A stretch of 64,000 nt of DNA, taken from positions 6,076,001-6,140,000 of the forward strand of contig JAGUCH010000001.1 in assembly GCA_019096065.1 (NCBI GenBank). The letters are read 5' to 3'. The translations under genes and the position numbers were made by a program. This DNA is from Paracyclopina nana. Lineage: Eukaryota; Arthropoda; Copepoda; Cyclopoida; Cyclopettidae. Shown piece after piece: positions 11,801 through 24,185 of this stretch. Position 1 is the first letter of the stretch. Every line of letters begins with the position of its first letter. The notes under the pieces were generated by a model. That model did no database searches. It saw only the letters and a program-made list of their open reading frames with translations, and had not been told where the DNA came from.

Positions 11801-14800
11801 TTGAGCTTGAATCCGAGCCAGCACTAGTCATTTCGACATCATGCGTAGCATATACTTCATTTAGGAGGGGAAAGCTGGCAAACACTTTTTTCATGTACTA
11901 CGATGTTGTAGCTGCACCACTATGCTGTACCACATCAAGTGCTACGGTGGGATTTTCATCAGCTGGCAAGGCGTATAAAATTCCAAAAGCTACAACTATT
12001 GAGTCACGTAACACACGTGAAAAAACACACGTTGTTTGGTGTCATGTCATCATTGTCCAAACGCATTTTAAAGCCTTTTTGTGGATCGAGCAACTAAATA
12101 AGCATTCCTTTGAGCATGTTGTGCTGAGGTTTTGAAAGGAAGGTGGCGAAAAATCATTTTGCATTTGTCATTTGTTGACCCTTTCTACCTCTCTCTCTCG
12201 AAAGTGACACTTTTGTGGACGTGGAGTAGAAGGTTGAGTGTGTTTACTCGAACTAAATAATAAACGAAGTTGAGGGTGTAAAATTCAAGCCTAGCCCTAA
12301 GGGGTGACTTCCTGGGCAAAAGTTGGCATTCTGTCAACACCGAAAACTACATGTGCACTACAAATTTGGGTCTCGACATTCCTTCCCCGAGTACCTCGTA
12401 TTTTTGGCATAAAAATGCAAATCCACAGGAAATGTTGTTTACGGACCAGCACCGCTCTATCAAAAAAAAAAGATTGCCAAGAGCTACTACTCCTCATTGT
12501 CGTCCACCGCAGTCAATGGATAATTGGCGTGAATGCCATGCAAAAATATCTAGAGTAGGACTCGGTTTGGTCACGCAAATCACAAATACTACCACACTGC
12601 TTGGCTATGGGGAAGATTCCTCTTTGTCCAAATATGTGACAATGGGGATCAATTGATGAAATCCCCACAAAAGCTACAAAGCTGCAAAGCCGATCATCAT
12701 CTGCCCTTCTACGCTGCAAATGTGCTGACATCAGTCGGCTCGTTCCAACTACTTTGATTGACCAGAAATATTTAGTACCCCATTTGAAACAGTTGAAACT
12801 ACTATGCTCGGTTTATGACTAGCTCCCTATACGATGCCAAAACAGTAATGGTAAATCACACAGGGGACTAGACATTCTCCTGGGCTCCATTGAGAAACGC
12901 AATGCAATGAGGCCAGCAGCAGTGGCTACTGTAAATGGTCGCAATGTTTACTCAGCGTGGAAACGAGGCCGAAAAGACGACAAATAACGGAGGCTGCAAA
13001 ATGGACCCATCTGCATGATGATAATAAAGTTCAGCTCGATAACCGCCAAAACTTTCCGTCTAACCCTACTGACTTGGATTCAGCCCCACCGGATATTGAT
13101 CATAGTCTAGGGTTGGGCTATCGTGGCTTTTGGCTGGTTGGAGGGGAGGAAGAGCAGCGGATTGCACTTTCATTACAGTCAGATTTTATCGCCAAGAAAG
13201 TTTGCATGAGGATGTGAAGGAAAATTATGCTGGAAAGGATTTAGGGGGGGCCTCCTCCTCCTCTCGGCTTATGCGAAATTGAAAGTTGCAAGCGAGCTGA
13301 GCTCAGCTTATTTATCAAAGTATGCAAAGAATGTGAAGATGTTCAATAAGTAAAGCCTCTTTGTCGCTCTACCATGCTGCACCAACCCGTTGGGGCTTGA
13401 AAAATCGGCCAAGCCGTGCAAGCATTGACAGCCAAAGCATTGTGACATCCATTGGCAATGGTTGTAGCAAGAAAGGTCATCAAGATGGATTGGATGGGAA
13501 AATGTGTAGCATCATCACAATCCAAGCAATGATCCGGGCTGAATTCTTCGGGCAAAAAATGTGCAGGGTAGGGTCGCTAGCTGAAAAGAAGGTTCACGGG
13601 CAGCTGAATCAAACATTTATGGCGCGGTTGACACGCAAGGTGTTTGTGGCTTTTTGTGCCCCCCTGTGAAGGGGTTTGAGACGCTGAATTTGTGACCCAC
13701 CACAGCGCAGGGTATAAGGTGATAACCAAGTCAAATGGTTCAGCGATGTTCTAAACTGATAAATAGCTACAAGACCGAGTAACAAGCAACACTTTCGATT
13801 TACCGTGGATGAGGCCAATCCGAAACTATCATTATGATCTGCAGCAGCCTTGAAACATGATATCAATTAGATTTCCCATCGTGGAAGATCTCAATTATCG
13901 ATCGGACTCAAATTGATTTGACCCGACGTCTTCTTCGCCATGACCCGTTTTCATCCATTTTTTGAAACATGATGCGCGTGGTGGGCCATTGCTTAAATGT
14001 TGGATTGGATGAACTCGCGTTCTATTTTTGCAAAAATGATGGCTTGATATTTGAGACTTGCAAAAAATCGGATAATGACTCCATCTGGCAAGTTTACGAG
14101 CCGGAGAAGGAAAAATGAAAAGCTTCCAAAAAGTCAGACAAAGACAATGAGCAATTTCAACTATTCTTCGTTCCACTCTATAAATAATTAGCTGTCATTT
14201 ATGTTCATTTAGATCTTGGTAATGCCCCGACTCTTTTCCCCCCACCCCCTTTTAGCTGGCATCAAGTTTGGCAAGATGCTAAATGGCTAATCCCTTCTCA
14301 TAAATCCAAGGAAAACAACGAAAACAGTAAGCTAACTTACCCCTAGGAAATATGGAAGACGCGATGGGATGGATGGGGAGTGGACGGTAAAATTAGTGAC
14401 ATATCCCACCTGTCTCAGCATCCTTGTCGCTCTTTCGTTGTGGTACGACAACGACACTCAGTCGAGGCGAAACGTTGATTTATTGTTCGACGGCCGAGCT
14501 TGGAGAAAAAAAGGCAAGAGCAAGATGGAATCTTGTTTTTCTACTTTTCTGCTCTGTAGATGTTAAAAACTGGAAACTGAACACCGAAAACGTTTCACAA
14601 AATCACCCTTTTGTTACAAAAAGCGCCATATTCTCATCTTTTTAGGCAGGCAAACCTGGTAACGAGAAATGCGCTTACAATCAGGTCCCATCAAAGCGTT
14701 ACCAGATACATGTATGAAAAAGTGCCTGGCAAAGTGGCGCTTTTGATAAAAGAAAGGATGCTTAATTGTGGACATTTCGTGTAGCCATAACGAGTGAATT

Positions 14801-15000
14801 GCTTTCATGCCTTTGGTCAGCTGAGCTCATCTCAGCGGCAAATAAGTATGGCTCAACGTTAGCTGCGATTCCGACGAGCTAATATAATATTAAAGCAAAA
14901 TTCACCGCAGAAGTTGTTGGCATGAGAAAATGGGGCCAGAGCAAAACGCAGCTTGCAAAAAAACTTGGACAATTCATCTGAAAGTGGAAGAAAGGTTGAT
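8832..15000. other. gene desert, no supported gene
   Basis: A 149-codon ORF at 9291-9740 (plus) and a 114-codon ORF at 11791-12135 (plus) are the longest, but neither shows domains, a signal peptide or flanking splice signals and both could be chance. Short CT/GA tracts occur near 12190. Otherwise unremarkable A/T-rich sequence. Confidence 0.5.
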
Positions 15001-17450
15001 CCGTCCCCGATCGGAGAAAAAGTGACCCCGGCCCACGATTCCGGTGAAATCCAAGGTACGTGGAAATTGAATTAAAAACGCGAGCGCGTGCGTTATCGAC
15101 TTTTAAGGGAGAGAATCAATGCTGCCAATTTTTTGCTCGCTACTCATGCAGCTCGCGAAACGTGCGCAGTTTGCTCCGGCGCAAAAAAAGGCACGCTGAT
15201 GAAGTGTTTCCGGTTACGATTCGCTTTTTATTGTCGGGCCAACTGTTTCAAAGGCCGATGATCGTTAAGGTTCGTTAGCTTCGCGTTCTCGCTCGGGAAG
15301 ATTTTTACCCCCTTCCAGGTTTCCCGAGTTAATTGCGGAGCTGTCGCGGTTTTCTCGGACGTCGATTCATAAATCGGTAGGAAAAATCGCGTTCTTTTCC
15401 CCTAAAAGGCCGTTTGTTCGAGTTGTCCGGGCTGCGGAGGAGAAGATGCTGGCAAACGACGGGCATCCATCTCTCGCTACGGTCGGTGGGGTTGAGCAAT
15501 CGTTTTTTCTCCTCTTTCTGCTTGCACGAAGTTATCTTGAGGGAATCTGAAAAGATGTGACGAGTGAGAGAGAGAGAGGGAAAAGTTTGCATTGCTCGCG
15601 GCCCGAGCAGCAAAAAGAATAATGGCGAGGATTACTCGGCGTGGACAAACGCTAACCGGTTCTTTGCATCGACATCCTCGTGAATCTGCCGACGTTCACG
15701 ACCTTTGCTCGTGTCGCATGGGCCATGCATAACGCAAACGTCCTCGCGTTGCTGCCGAAAATGGCGTTTTTTCGTTTTGCGCCCCGAAAGCGGGGTGGGA
15801 AACGCCGAGGCCTCGCGGGAGTCGTACGTTCGCATTTCGAACAATTTGAGCCCGACGTTGACTTATCTCGTGATGCTGACTCAAAATTTATGGGGTCAGT
15901 CTAGTCTGCTCGCGCAACAATGGTACAAGATCCACGGCTGGTGTGCGGTCGCGGCAGCGAAAATATACACCTTTGCGGACCACCCACTCCAACGCGCGAG
16001 TAATTGCAACTTGCGCGTAATAAAGAGAAAACGATCGAAAGCCCTGGCTGGATTCCGGATGAAGACGCATGTGTCGATGCATCACCATTATTCGCCGCGT
16101 TGCAACACCAGAAACTCTTCAGCGAGATGGGGTGGTGGCAACGACGGGACGATTGGCCCTAATCTAAGCGATAACGATTATCTCCGGACGCGACCGCGTC
16201 AACCCAAAGATTGAAATGAAAAAATTACACTGGCTGCCCAAATGAAAAGCCTCGATGTCTCGCTGGAAAAAACCCGAAAATCCAGTCCCGTGGAGGGGGC
16301 ACCGCCCGCTTTTGCTCGCCTCTTTGCTCGCTCTCGCGTTTTTAGTAACCCCGGTTGATGTTCGGCAATTTCCAAAGACAATGGGTCATTTGGCCAAAAG
16401 TGAAGCTGAGCGAGGGAGGGAGTCGGTGCCCGGCAACAACGGCAATAATGCAGCGAGTGGAGTCGCTTTATGATCGTATCATTAATTTAAAGAGCCAACC
16501 ACCCCTTCCGAGCGGTGTCGGGTCGCAACTTGGTCCAGCAACCGTCGCAGCTAAGCATGCAGTAGCCTCCAAAGGTGTTCGAGAAGTTCATTAGACACGC
16601 CCTTCAATTAGTAGACCATGGACGGCCACGGTGGGCTCGCATGCCCGCGAAAAGCACCCGAATCGAAAGATCGTTGGGAAATCGCATCATCGCAACAACG
16701 TGGAATGCGCCCCTTTTTTTGAAGCTTTAATTGGAGAATCTCGATTAGCATCTGCCGTTGAAAAAGGTCACCTCGGCCAGCGTGCAAAGGAGGGGAGAAA
16801 CTGAAATCCGAACGGGCATCAAGCGCGGAACGAGTTGAACGAGCTTCGAGATATTTGGTATAATCGCGTGTCCTGCCCAACTCAAGAATTTACATTGCGT
16901 GAAGTTCACGCCAGGAAGCCAAAAAGATCGGTTTCATGCCTCCCAGCCATGCTACCATGCCAATAACGAGCCTTAAATGCGCGTTGAGAACGAGCTGCAG
17001 TCGACGCAGTGCCTGGTTAGCGGCCCAAACCACTTATGGTCATTTTTAAATGCGCCTCAAATGACTTGACCTACTCACCATTAAGGCTGCGGCTTGATGA
17101 ATGTCGACCCGAAACCGAAAGTGTTGCATTTTGTATGGTGATGCAAAAGACATGGGAGCAGCCAGTCCATGCAGTAATAACAGGCTAAAAAGGCCGAGAT
17201 CTCCCGAGATTTTTCGCAGAGCATTTAGCGGGGCGCTACTTGACGTCAGTCAATGTTTTCCTCTCGACTTGACGCTCTGAATAAAACCAGGGGCCTTGAG
17301 AAAGAACAATGCGCGGCCGTAAATTCTCGTAAAATGGGTGACAAAAGTGGACCTTCAATAGTGAAGGTGCAACGCGCGCGTGCTTCGATGCCGTAGTCGA
17401 TAATGGGGGATCTGGTTAATTCACCTTGACATGGATTTTTCAAATCGCCG
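15000..17450. other. CpG-rich, higher-GC block
   Basis: By eye this stretch is much denser in CG dinucleotides (TCGCG, GCGCG, CGTCG and similar) than the DNA on either side. Its ORFs are longer (169 codons at 15705-16214, plus) because GC-richer DNA has fewer stops. I see no domain or spliced gene. It could be an unmethylated regulatory island, a distal promoter or an insertion of different origin; the sequence does not decide. Confidence 0.4.
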
Positions 17451-19833
17451 TCTAGCTTTAAATAGAGGCAGCTCCTTTTTTAGGCGTTTCTCATAAATAG
17501 TGGCGCTATGGTCGGGACCTTTCCTAGAAAAATCCCGGTCATGGTGGCTATTGGAGGTCTCGTTTTTCAAGGAGCTTTTGGCCCAGCTTCAAATGCCCGG
17601 CTAAGTGGCTAATGGCAGCCGTGTAATCACAGCTCTGTCAAAAAAACCGGATTTTCACTACGCCTAGAATTTCAGGATATCACGAGAGAGCTGTGAGATT
17701 GAAACGCGATCCGTTTCGCGCTACGATCACTTTATCACATTTCTTGCTACTTCTGACATCTAATTCGATTCGGGATTCTCTTTGATGGATTTTGCGTCAA
17801 AACGCTTCGTTCATTGAGATCTGACACTCGTATTGCAATTGGAGATGATGCACAATCATCATAATTTCCAATATCCATCTTGAAATCGACACTAAGTAAA
17901 CATGACTCAATTCTAACATGGTGTCAATGACTCTTGGACTATAAATAGGAGCTGACGTTCCGATGCAAAGGTGATCAAAAGGGTTCTGAAAACGGACTCG
18001 AATTGAGCATGAAATGACATGGCTTTTGGCGTGACGAATCCGTTTCGAATTCTAATAGATATAATGGCAACGGTGTGTCTGTTTTCTCCTTCTTCGCAGA
18101 ATAATTTGAAACGTCTTGTGCTTTTCAACACGCTGTTGGCGTAGACATATCTTGTAACCCCAAATGTTGGCTTCGAACAAACAGACAAATCTCCATTTAT
18201 AGAGAGCGCGAGCGGAAGCTCTTCTAGATATTCCCCTTTTTTCTCGACTCGCACTGCAAGGGTGCAAGATTTATGCTTTCGTCATGACTTGATGTGAAAG
18301 GCAGAAAACCTCCTCCACAAAACAGCGGGCAGAGAGTCAGGGGATATTGGAGGAGACCCCAAAAAATCAATTTACTCTGATGTATCTAGTTTGGACACTT
18401 TTGCCATTAGCTCGGCTGCTGCGCTACTAGTTTGTTCAATTTGGCAAAATGCACTCGCACAATGGGGGATTGCCATGTTCGAAATCTCTTTTCATGCATA
18501 CCGAGCAAATCCAGTGCTGTAGTCAGAAATGCACAAATACTGGAGCTCAACTTGACAATTTCAAGCACTTCAATCCAAGGCGAGTCGCATGGGGTTTCTA
18601 CAGAAAAATCACAATTTACTCAAGTGTGATTGCTTATGTTAAGCCAATCTACTACTGACATGCTTGTGTATGAAAATAAGTTATTCAGCATATGTTATTC
18701 GTATTTGCACATGACGTTTACGCCGAGATCCTGCCATTGTGGTGGCACCTAGATGTCAAATCAGTACCGATATACCAAATTGGACTGAATGATATCACCA
18801 CTGATCAAGGCTCTATTCATTCATCAACAGCAGGGCTCAATTTCGTAATTCCACTCCCCAGCTGATGGAGCGCTCAGATTATGATCTACTGCGAATTACT
18901 CACGTAGCCGTCGCAATACATCAATTGATTATAGTAGGACTTGCGTATTTTAAGGCACATTTATTGGCACCATGCGCCAAGAGCTGTATAGTGTGTACAC
19001 ATATAGCACAGGTGCATGTTAACCTTATCGCCATTTGTCGATCTTAATCCCGAATTGCAGACAGCTTTTACGTCCAATAGAAAAGCCTTTAATGTCACTA
19101 CTCTCTGTCCCCGTCACTTTCGATAATGTATAGCGGGCTAAATTATTCTTTTGGTGGATTGATGGCACATGCAGCCTTCTATGGACATTAAAACGTAAAA
19201 ACTTTTTTTCTGCCCCGTAAAAAATTGCTTTGAAGAGATCTTGATTTACCCCCCAAATATGAGAAATGGGCAATTTCCATTTATGGGCGCGGAAAAAAGT
19301 GACATTCCAGCAGCAATAGATATAAGAGGTGCCAGATTCGATTCTCATCGAATGATTGATTACGTTTACTGCCTAATGAGGTTCATGATCAGTGGAGGAC
19401 AGTCTCCCTTGTGTGACAAAAATGTGACATGAATCTTCAATTTCCTGACGTCTAGACTTCGATTAGCATAACGTTTGAAAGCACAATGGAAAAAAGGCAT
19501 GGAAAACGAGATGACTGGAAGAATGTGGAAGGAGTAAAACGGCATTATTCCAGCAACTGGAGCTTTTTTTCCTTCACTCCTCCATAATACGAATATTTCT
19601 CTTGCGTTCACTGTGAATATAGTAGAAGATATAGAAGACCTTGAATTGTCAATTCTAGTAAAGCTAATCTCAAGAGAGGTAAATTAGCCCAAGTTTACTA
19701 TCTTTATGGGTCTGGAAAAATACATATGGGCTATTTTGAGCGAGGGTCCCACTTGGCTTGGCACGCGATCACCAATGAGATGTGGAGCATCGATAAGAGC
19801 AACTACAACTCTTGCCTTCTCGGTTTGGTCTTG

Positions 19834-19978
19834 GGCTTAGTCTCTTCTGGAGATTTCATAGTGACCAAGCCACGGTCATTATCGATTCTTATGTAGTTCC
19901 ATCGCAACCTACTCAGTACATAAGAAACGATAATGACCGTGGCTTGGTCACTATGAAATCTCCAGAAGAGACTAAGCC
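19834..19978. repeat. near-perfect 62-bp inverted repeat with 21-bp loop
   Basis: The left arm is 19834-19895 and the right arm 19917-19978. The right arm is the reverse complement of the left with one mismatch in 62 bases (TTCGTTTC on one side, where the other would give TTCGATTC). The 21-base spacer is 19896-19916. No terminal transposon motif or obvious target duplication flanks it. It would form a stable hairpin as DNA or RNA. Because both arms are nearly identical, it formed recently or is maintained. It could be a small palindromic duplication, a minimal MITE or a hairpin RNA locus. Confidence 0.93.
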
Positions 19979-21082
19979 ATCATCATCATTATTTTCCCCG
20001 CTGAAACAACATACTGCCATGCGCAACCCTAGCATGGCTAGATGATGATTATTGCTATTGTTGCTCATTCCACTCCAAATTTGTCCATCAGGCAGACGAA
20101 AAACCACGGAGAAACCTGAAATGGCAGAGCCTATTGACCGTTTCAACTAAGATGACGGCTGTCTTATAACTCTAAACAAACGAGGCAATCTGTCTGCCCA
20201 TTTCGAAATTCATTAAAATCCAGCAAATCTCTGGAGCTCTTGGCCACTTGCCATACAAGCATGAAGCTTGACAATACGACATTTCTGGCCCTTAATAAGG
20301 CATGAATTCATGGCGAAACGTGATGATTGTAATTTTTGAGAGCATGATGATATTTGTTGTGGCTAGGAATTTGCATTTTGAAGAAGGGTTGGGAATTTCA
20401 TGCCAATAAGATGCTGTGAGCTGATAATGAACACGTGAAACCTGCAATAGAACTGCTGGCATATTTGTTGAAGTCTTCATCAAGATAATGGGGGCCAAAG
20501 AAAAATTTGAAGAGCAGCAGCAGCCTAACAGAAAAATAACACAATGCACAGATCGTATTTTTTTACAAGCCCTACAGATCACTATCTGGGGCGTATTCCA
20601 TATGTATACTAATTCTAATTGCTCACTCAACTCCCTGGGTATTTTTTGCACAGCACAAACAGCACTTTTGTTTATACAATGGCCACATCAGAAGACAGAT
20701 CTCGAGGAAACGTCCTACTTTTTGCTCTCCTTTTTTAAAAACAAGAAAATTCAGCTAGATATACTCAGCTCTTGCAAGTATGCCCGAAATTCGGATTAAA
20801 ACAAGGTCGTACACTATAAAATTAGGACACGTGCTTGTCTCCCCTGCTGCTACTGCCTGGAGGTATTTGCATCCTAATATGAGTGAGCTTCCATCATCAC
20901 TCTCAGATTTTGCAAGACTAGGGGTTTCTCGTCACATTTCATATAGCATATGTTTTTAATTTCTTGACCAAATGATGCTGGCATGCTTAATAAGGCCTGC
21001 TACTATAGATATATAATTGCAGTGATAAATTAACTTGAACTTTCCCCCTGCTTAATCAAGGAGATTCAGCCAGTTGATTTAT
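19979..21082. other. intergenic, 3' side of the matrix-like protein gene
   Basis: Only short overlapping ORFs on both strands, with no domain, signal peptide or splice evidence. Confidence 0.5.
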
Positions 21083-23716
21083 TTATCCATGGGGCGGACT
21101 GTCATCGCCCAGATGTCTTGTTTTCTGAGCAGCTTTAAATGGCAAAGGCTTGTTCAGCAAAAAGTCTGACATCAGAGCACTGAAGGATAGCTGACCATCA
21201 GGTTCGGGAGATTTCACTTTTTGGGTCACCCCGCCAGCATCCGCTTTCTTCTGCGATGATTTCGACCCGGTGGCAAATCCATCATCTGATTGAGGTCTCT
21301 TCCTTCTTCTCCGTGGCCTTGAAGAAGGCTGCTTTTCTGGCGGAGTCGACCGTGGATTGATGTCCACTCGCGGCTCGAAACCAGGCAAAAATGGCGGCGG
21401 AACGGATGGAGTCGGCGTGGTCGTTCCAACCACGATTTTGGTGAATCGTTGCCCTTCTGGGCCCAGATTCAGCTCGGAGTGCACTTTGTGCTGAATGTCT
21501 TGCAGCAGCGTCGACCCGAGTATGGGCCCAACTTCATGCGGGCGAAGCACCCCCTCTTGAGCTCCATCGAAAATGGCACTTACTCCTTCCAAAAATTTGT
21601 GGCCTGATGTATCAAAATGACCGCTTGCATGAGAGAAGGGCGCCTGGTAATCATCGTAATAGTAGGGTTCTTCCGTACGATACGGGGCCTCGTGTGTTGG
21701 AATTGGGTGCGAAGTGAACGTATTGATATATGGAGCGGGAGTGGTCGTGCTGTAATGGTAGTTGAGTTTATGTGAATCGTAGTGGGCTGGTGGTGGGTCG
21801 TAGCTGTCGTAGTATTCGTAGTCGTAGTCGCTCGTAGAGTGGTGGGGCTTATGGCTGTGGTAGGGGGGACCTGGGGGTAGTGGGCTGTACGGCGGCCTGG
21901 TCGTGTAATGCACATTGTAGGGCTTCTGGGTTGGTTTGCTGTGGTAGCTGGGCTTCGGTTGGTGATGGTAATGGGGTTCAGGGGCGTAGTGGTAGGGTTT
22001 CGGAGTGGGTTTGTAGTAGTGAGGAGTTGGCTTTGAGTAGTGGTGGTGGTGAGGTCGCGGGGTTGTGTGATGATGCGGCTCCGGGGTGTAGGGATGATAC
22101 GGCTCCGTCGGTGGCTGGTACGATCCACCGTAGGGTTTGGGAGTGGGCGAGTACGAGTTGTAAGGCTCGTCCCTCCAAGCTGGCTCTGGATGGTGGTGAT
22201 GAATCTCTACCGGGCCTGGAGTTGGGGTTGGCGCCTTAGGTTCCACTGCTATGTGCACATGAGTGACAGGAGGAGCATTATAGCCATTCACTGGGTGGCT
22301 TTGGTAGTGGTAGTGATGAGGATCGTGCTCATAAGGGTGGTAGGGTGTCTCTGGGGACGGATGAGGTACTGGATGCGGAACTGGATGCGGAGCAGCTGCT
22401 GGAACCACCGGAACCGCTGGTACCACTGGATCCACATCGTAGTCTCCGAGGAGCTCAGTGAGGTCCACATCATCGGCATAATAGTCAAGCAAGTCGTCAT
22501 AATCGTCACCGACGATCCCACCAGCTCCTGCTCCTCCTCCGACCGTCAAAAGAATCTCGTCGATTTCTTCATCCGTCAAATCGTCGTAGTAGTCGTAGTC
22601 CTCGTAGTCTCCAAGCACTTGCTGGGCAGCCTTTTGAACCAGCTTGTTGGCAGTCAGTTTTGCCTTCATTTTCTCCTTGATCTTCTTGTCAGTCGCCGCC
22701 AATATTTCGGCATTCCTCTCCAAATCGAGCCAGGACAGCATTTGCAGCTTCTCATTTGGCGAGAGTTTGCTTAGAGCCGAGGAAGTTGCTAAAGAGCTGC
22801 TAGTTAGCTTGGCTGGAGCTGCATTGTCATTCTGCTTCCTCAACTTGGCCAGTTTCTTTTGCTGCAAAAGTTTCACTGCATTCAGCTGGGCGAGTTGCTG
22901 CTGAATGGCTGCTTTTTTCTTCAGCTCAGCAGCCCTCTGCCTTTGATCCTTCAGCTGCTCAATTTTGCTCACAACCCTTTGATTACTCGCCTCAATTAGG
23001 CTCTTGTGGGCTTCCGTGGCCTTCACTTTCTGCAGTCGGTTCAGCATGGCCGCGCGAATCTTGCTTTGGGCGCGTTGCTTCACCGTTTTCACCCGGTCTC
23101 TTTTCGACCCCTCAATGCTGGCGATCAACTGGTCCTTTTCCTGCTTAATCTTCTGATCTTCAATCAAGGACTCTTGGGCCTGCTTCAGCCGAGCTTCTGC
23201 GATTTTCTTTTGGGTCAGTTCAATTTGCTGCCGCTTTTCCGCAAGCTGCTTCAGAGCCTCGCCCAAGTCTGTGGAGCCTTCGGATCTCATCGTCGATTCC
23301 TCCTCAGTGGTTTGAATATCTTCAAGCAGGGATCCTTGCCGATTCTGAATTTGAATCTCGCGCGCCAACTGCTCAAGCTCACTTTCTAAATCGTCATCTT
23401 TAGTGTTCAAGTTTTCTCCCGTGAACGTTTGCATCTTTTTGTTCTCTGCCTCGATCTGCTGGTTGATATCTTGAATTTCATCTTGCATGGCTCGCACTGT
23501 TGACAGGACTTGGATGGCTTTGACTTGGGCACTCAGTCTCTCCGTGCCTTCCTCGAGGTCCATCCTGTCGGCAAGGCCACCACTTGATGGACTCACTTCA
23601 AGTGGGCCCATTCGCTTGATGCTTGTTGGAGTGAGATTCGCTGATGGTCTTGATGATATTTGAACTCGATGAAGTGGAAGGGTTGCTGATGCGGTAGTAA
23701 ACACGGTGACATTCAT
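21083..23716 (-). CDS. large coiled-coil plus acidic plus His/Pro/Tyr-rich protein, probably secreted; unrecognised
   Basis: A continuous 877-codon reading frame, the longest in the window. In order: a Ser/Thr-rich start; a Gln/Lys/Glu-rich helical, coiled-coil-like region (about residues 53-300); a conserved-looking helical segment ending in an Asp/Tyr cluster (DYEDYDYYDDLTDEEIDEIL, near 370); an Ala/Pro/Val linker; a long His/Pro/Tyr-rich low-complexity region (about 438-690) with loose repeats such as YKPTPKPYHY; and a C-terminal region with a basic cluster (RPRRRRKRP) and a final helical motif (LSFSALMSDFLLNKPLPFKA). I recognise no family. The composition resembles extracellular structural or metal-binding arthropod proteins, which is inference. 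The first 11 residues may not be translated: an acceptor (CATCAG) at 23686-23690 allows in-frame joining to the signal-peptide exon at 24566-24212. Confidence 0.85.
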   Translation of the reverse strand: MNVTVFTTASATLPLHRVQISSRPSANLTPTSIKRMGPLEVSPSSGGLADRMDLEEGTERLSAQVKAIQVLSTVRAMQDEIQDINQQIEAENKKMQTFTGENLNTKDDDLESELEQLAREIQIQNRQGSLLEDIQTTEEESTMRSEGSTDLGEALKQLAEKRQQIELTQKKIAEARLKQAQESLIEDQKIKQEKDQLIASIEGSKRDRVKTVKQRAQSKIRAAMLNRLQKVKATEAHKSLIEASNQRVVSKIEQLKDQRQRAAELKKKAAIQQQLAQLNAVKLLQQKKLAKLRKQNDNAAPAKLTSSSLATSSALSKLSPNEKLQMLSWLDLERNAEILAATDKKIKEKMKAKLTANKLVQKAAQQVLGDYEDYDYYDDLTDEEIDEILLTVGGGAGAGGIVGDDYDDLLDYYADDVDLTELLGDYDVDPVVPAVPVVPAAAPHPVPHPVPHPSPETPYHPYEHDPHHYHYQSHPVNGYNAPPVTHVHIAVEPKAPTPTPGPVEIHHHHPEPAWRDEPYNSYSPTPKPYGGSYQPPTEPYHPYTPEPHHHTTPRPHHHHYSKPTPHYYKPTPKPYHYAPEPHYHHQPKPSYHSKPTQKPYNVHYTTRPPYSPLPPGPPYHSHKPHHSTSDYDYEYYDSYDPPPAHYDSHKLNYHYSTTTPAPYINTFTSHPIPTHEAPYRTEEPYYYDDYQAPFSHASGHFDTSGHKFLEGVSAIFDGAQEGVLRPHEVGPILGSTLLQDIQHKVHSELNLGPEGQRFTKIVVGTTTPTPSVPPPFLPGFEPRVDINPRSTPPEKQPSSRPRRRRKRPQSDDGFATGSKSSQKKADAGGVTQKVKSPEPDGQLSFSALMSDFLLNKPLPFKAAQKTRHLGDDSPPHG

Positions 23717-24185
23717 TTCAGGTCGCTACTATGTAATGTGTCTTTGCATTTTATATGCTGCTATAAAAGGAAAACCGTTGAAGTTGATTTCATGGCGCAG
23801 CAGCTGACAGTTTTCTAATGCGCTATAAGAGAATGGAAAAAACGTGATTCCCAGCAGTAACATATTCCTGCTTGCCGCCATATTCTGTCACAGCCATCGA
23901 CTTTTTGCTGCTACAATAACTTTACAATAGCTCGGAAGAACTTTCGTGATCACTTATCATTTGTCACACCACATTGCTCTAATTAAATGATTCTCCTCCC
24001 ATATAACCTTCTTTTGTACGCCACGTGCATTTCTTTGAATAACTGCTCCTACTTTTTTCGACAGGAGGCGAAAAAAAGCAGGCTCGCTTTCCCTCCTCCT
24101 TTTGTACATATTTGCACTCGCGGCCATAAAAGCATCCTAAACTATTTTGCACGCGCATAAACCATAATTCAAGCATTGGAAAATT

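Noticed and set aside
16255-16473. Short plus-strand ORF with a hydrophobic stretch resembling a signal anchor
   Set aside because: Within the CpG-rich block where long chance ORFs are expected; no promoter, splice sites or recognisable mature part.
22040-22774. 244-codon plus-strand ORF rich in Val, Arg and Trp
   Set aside because: Antisense to the His/Pro/Tyr-rich coding region, whose biased codons suppress stops on the other strand.
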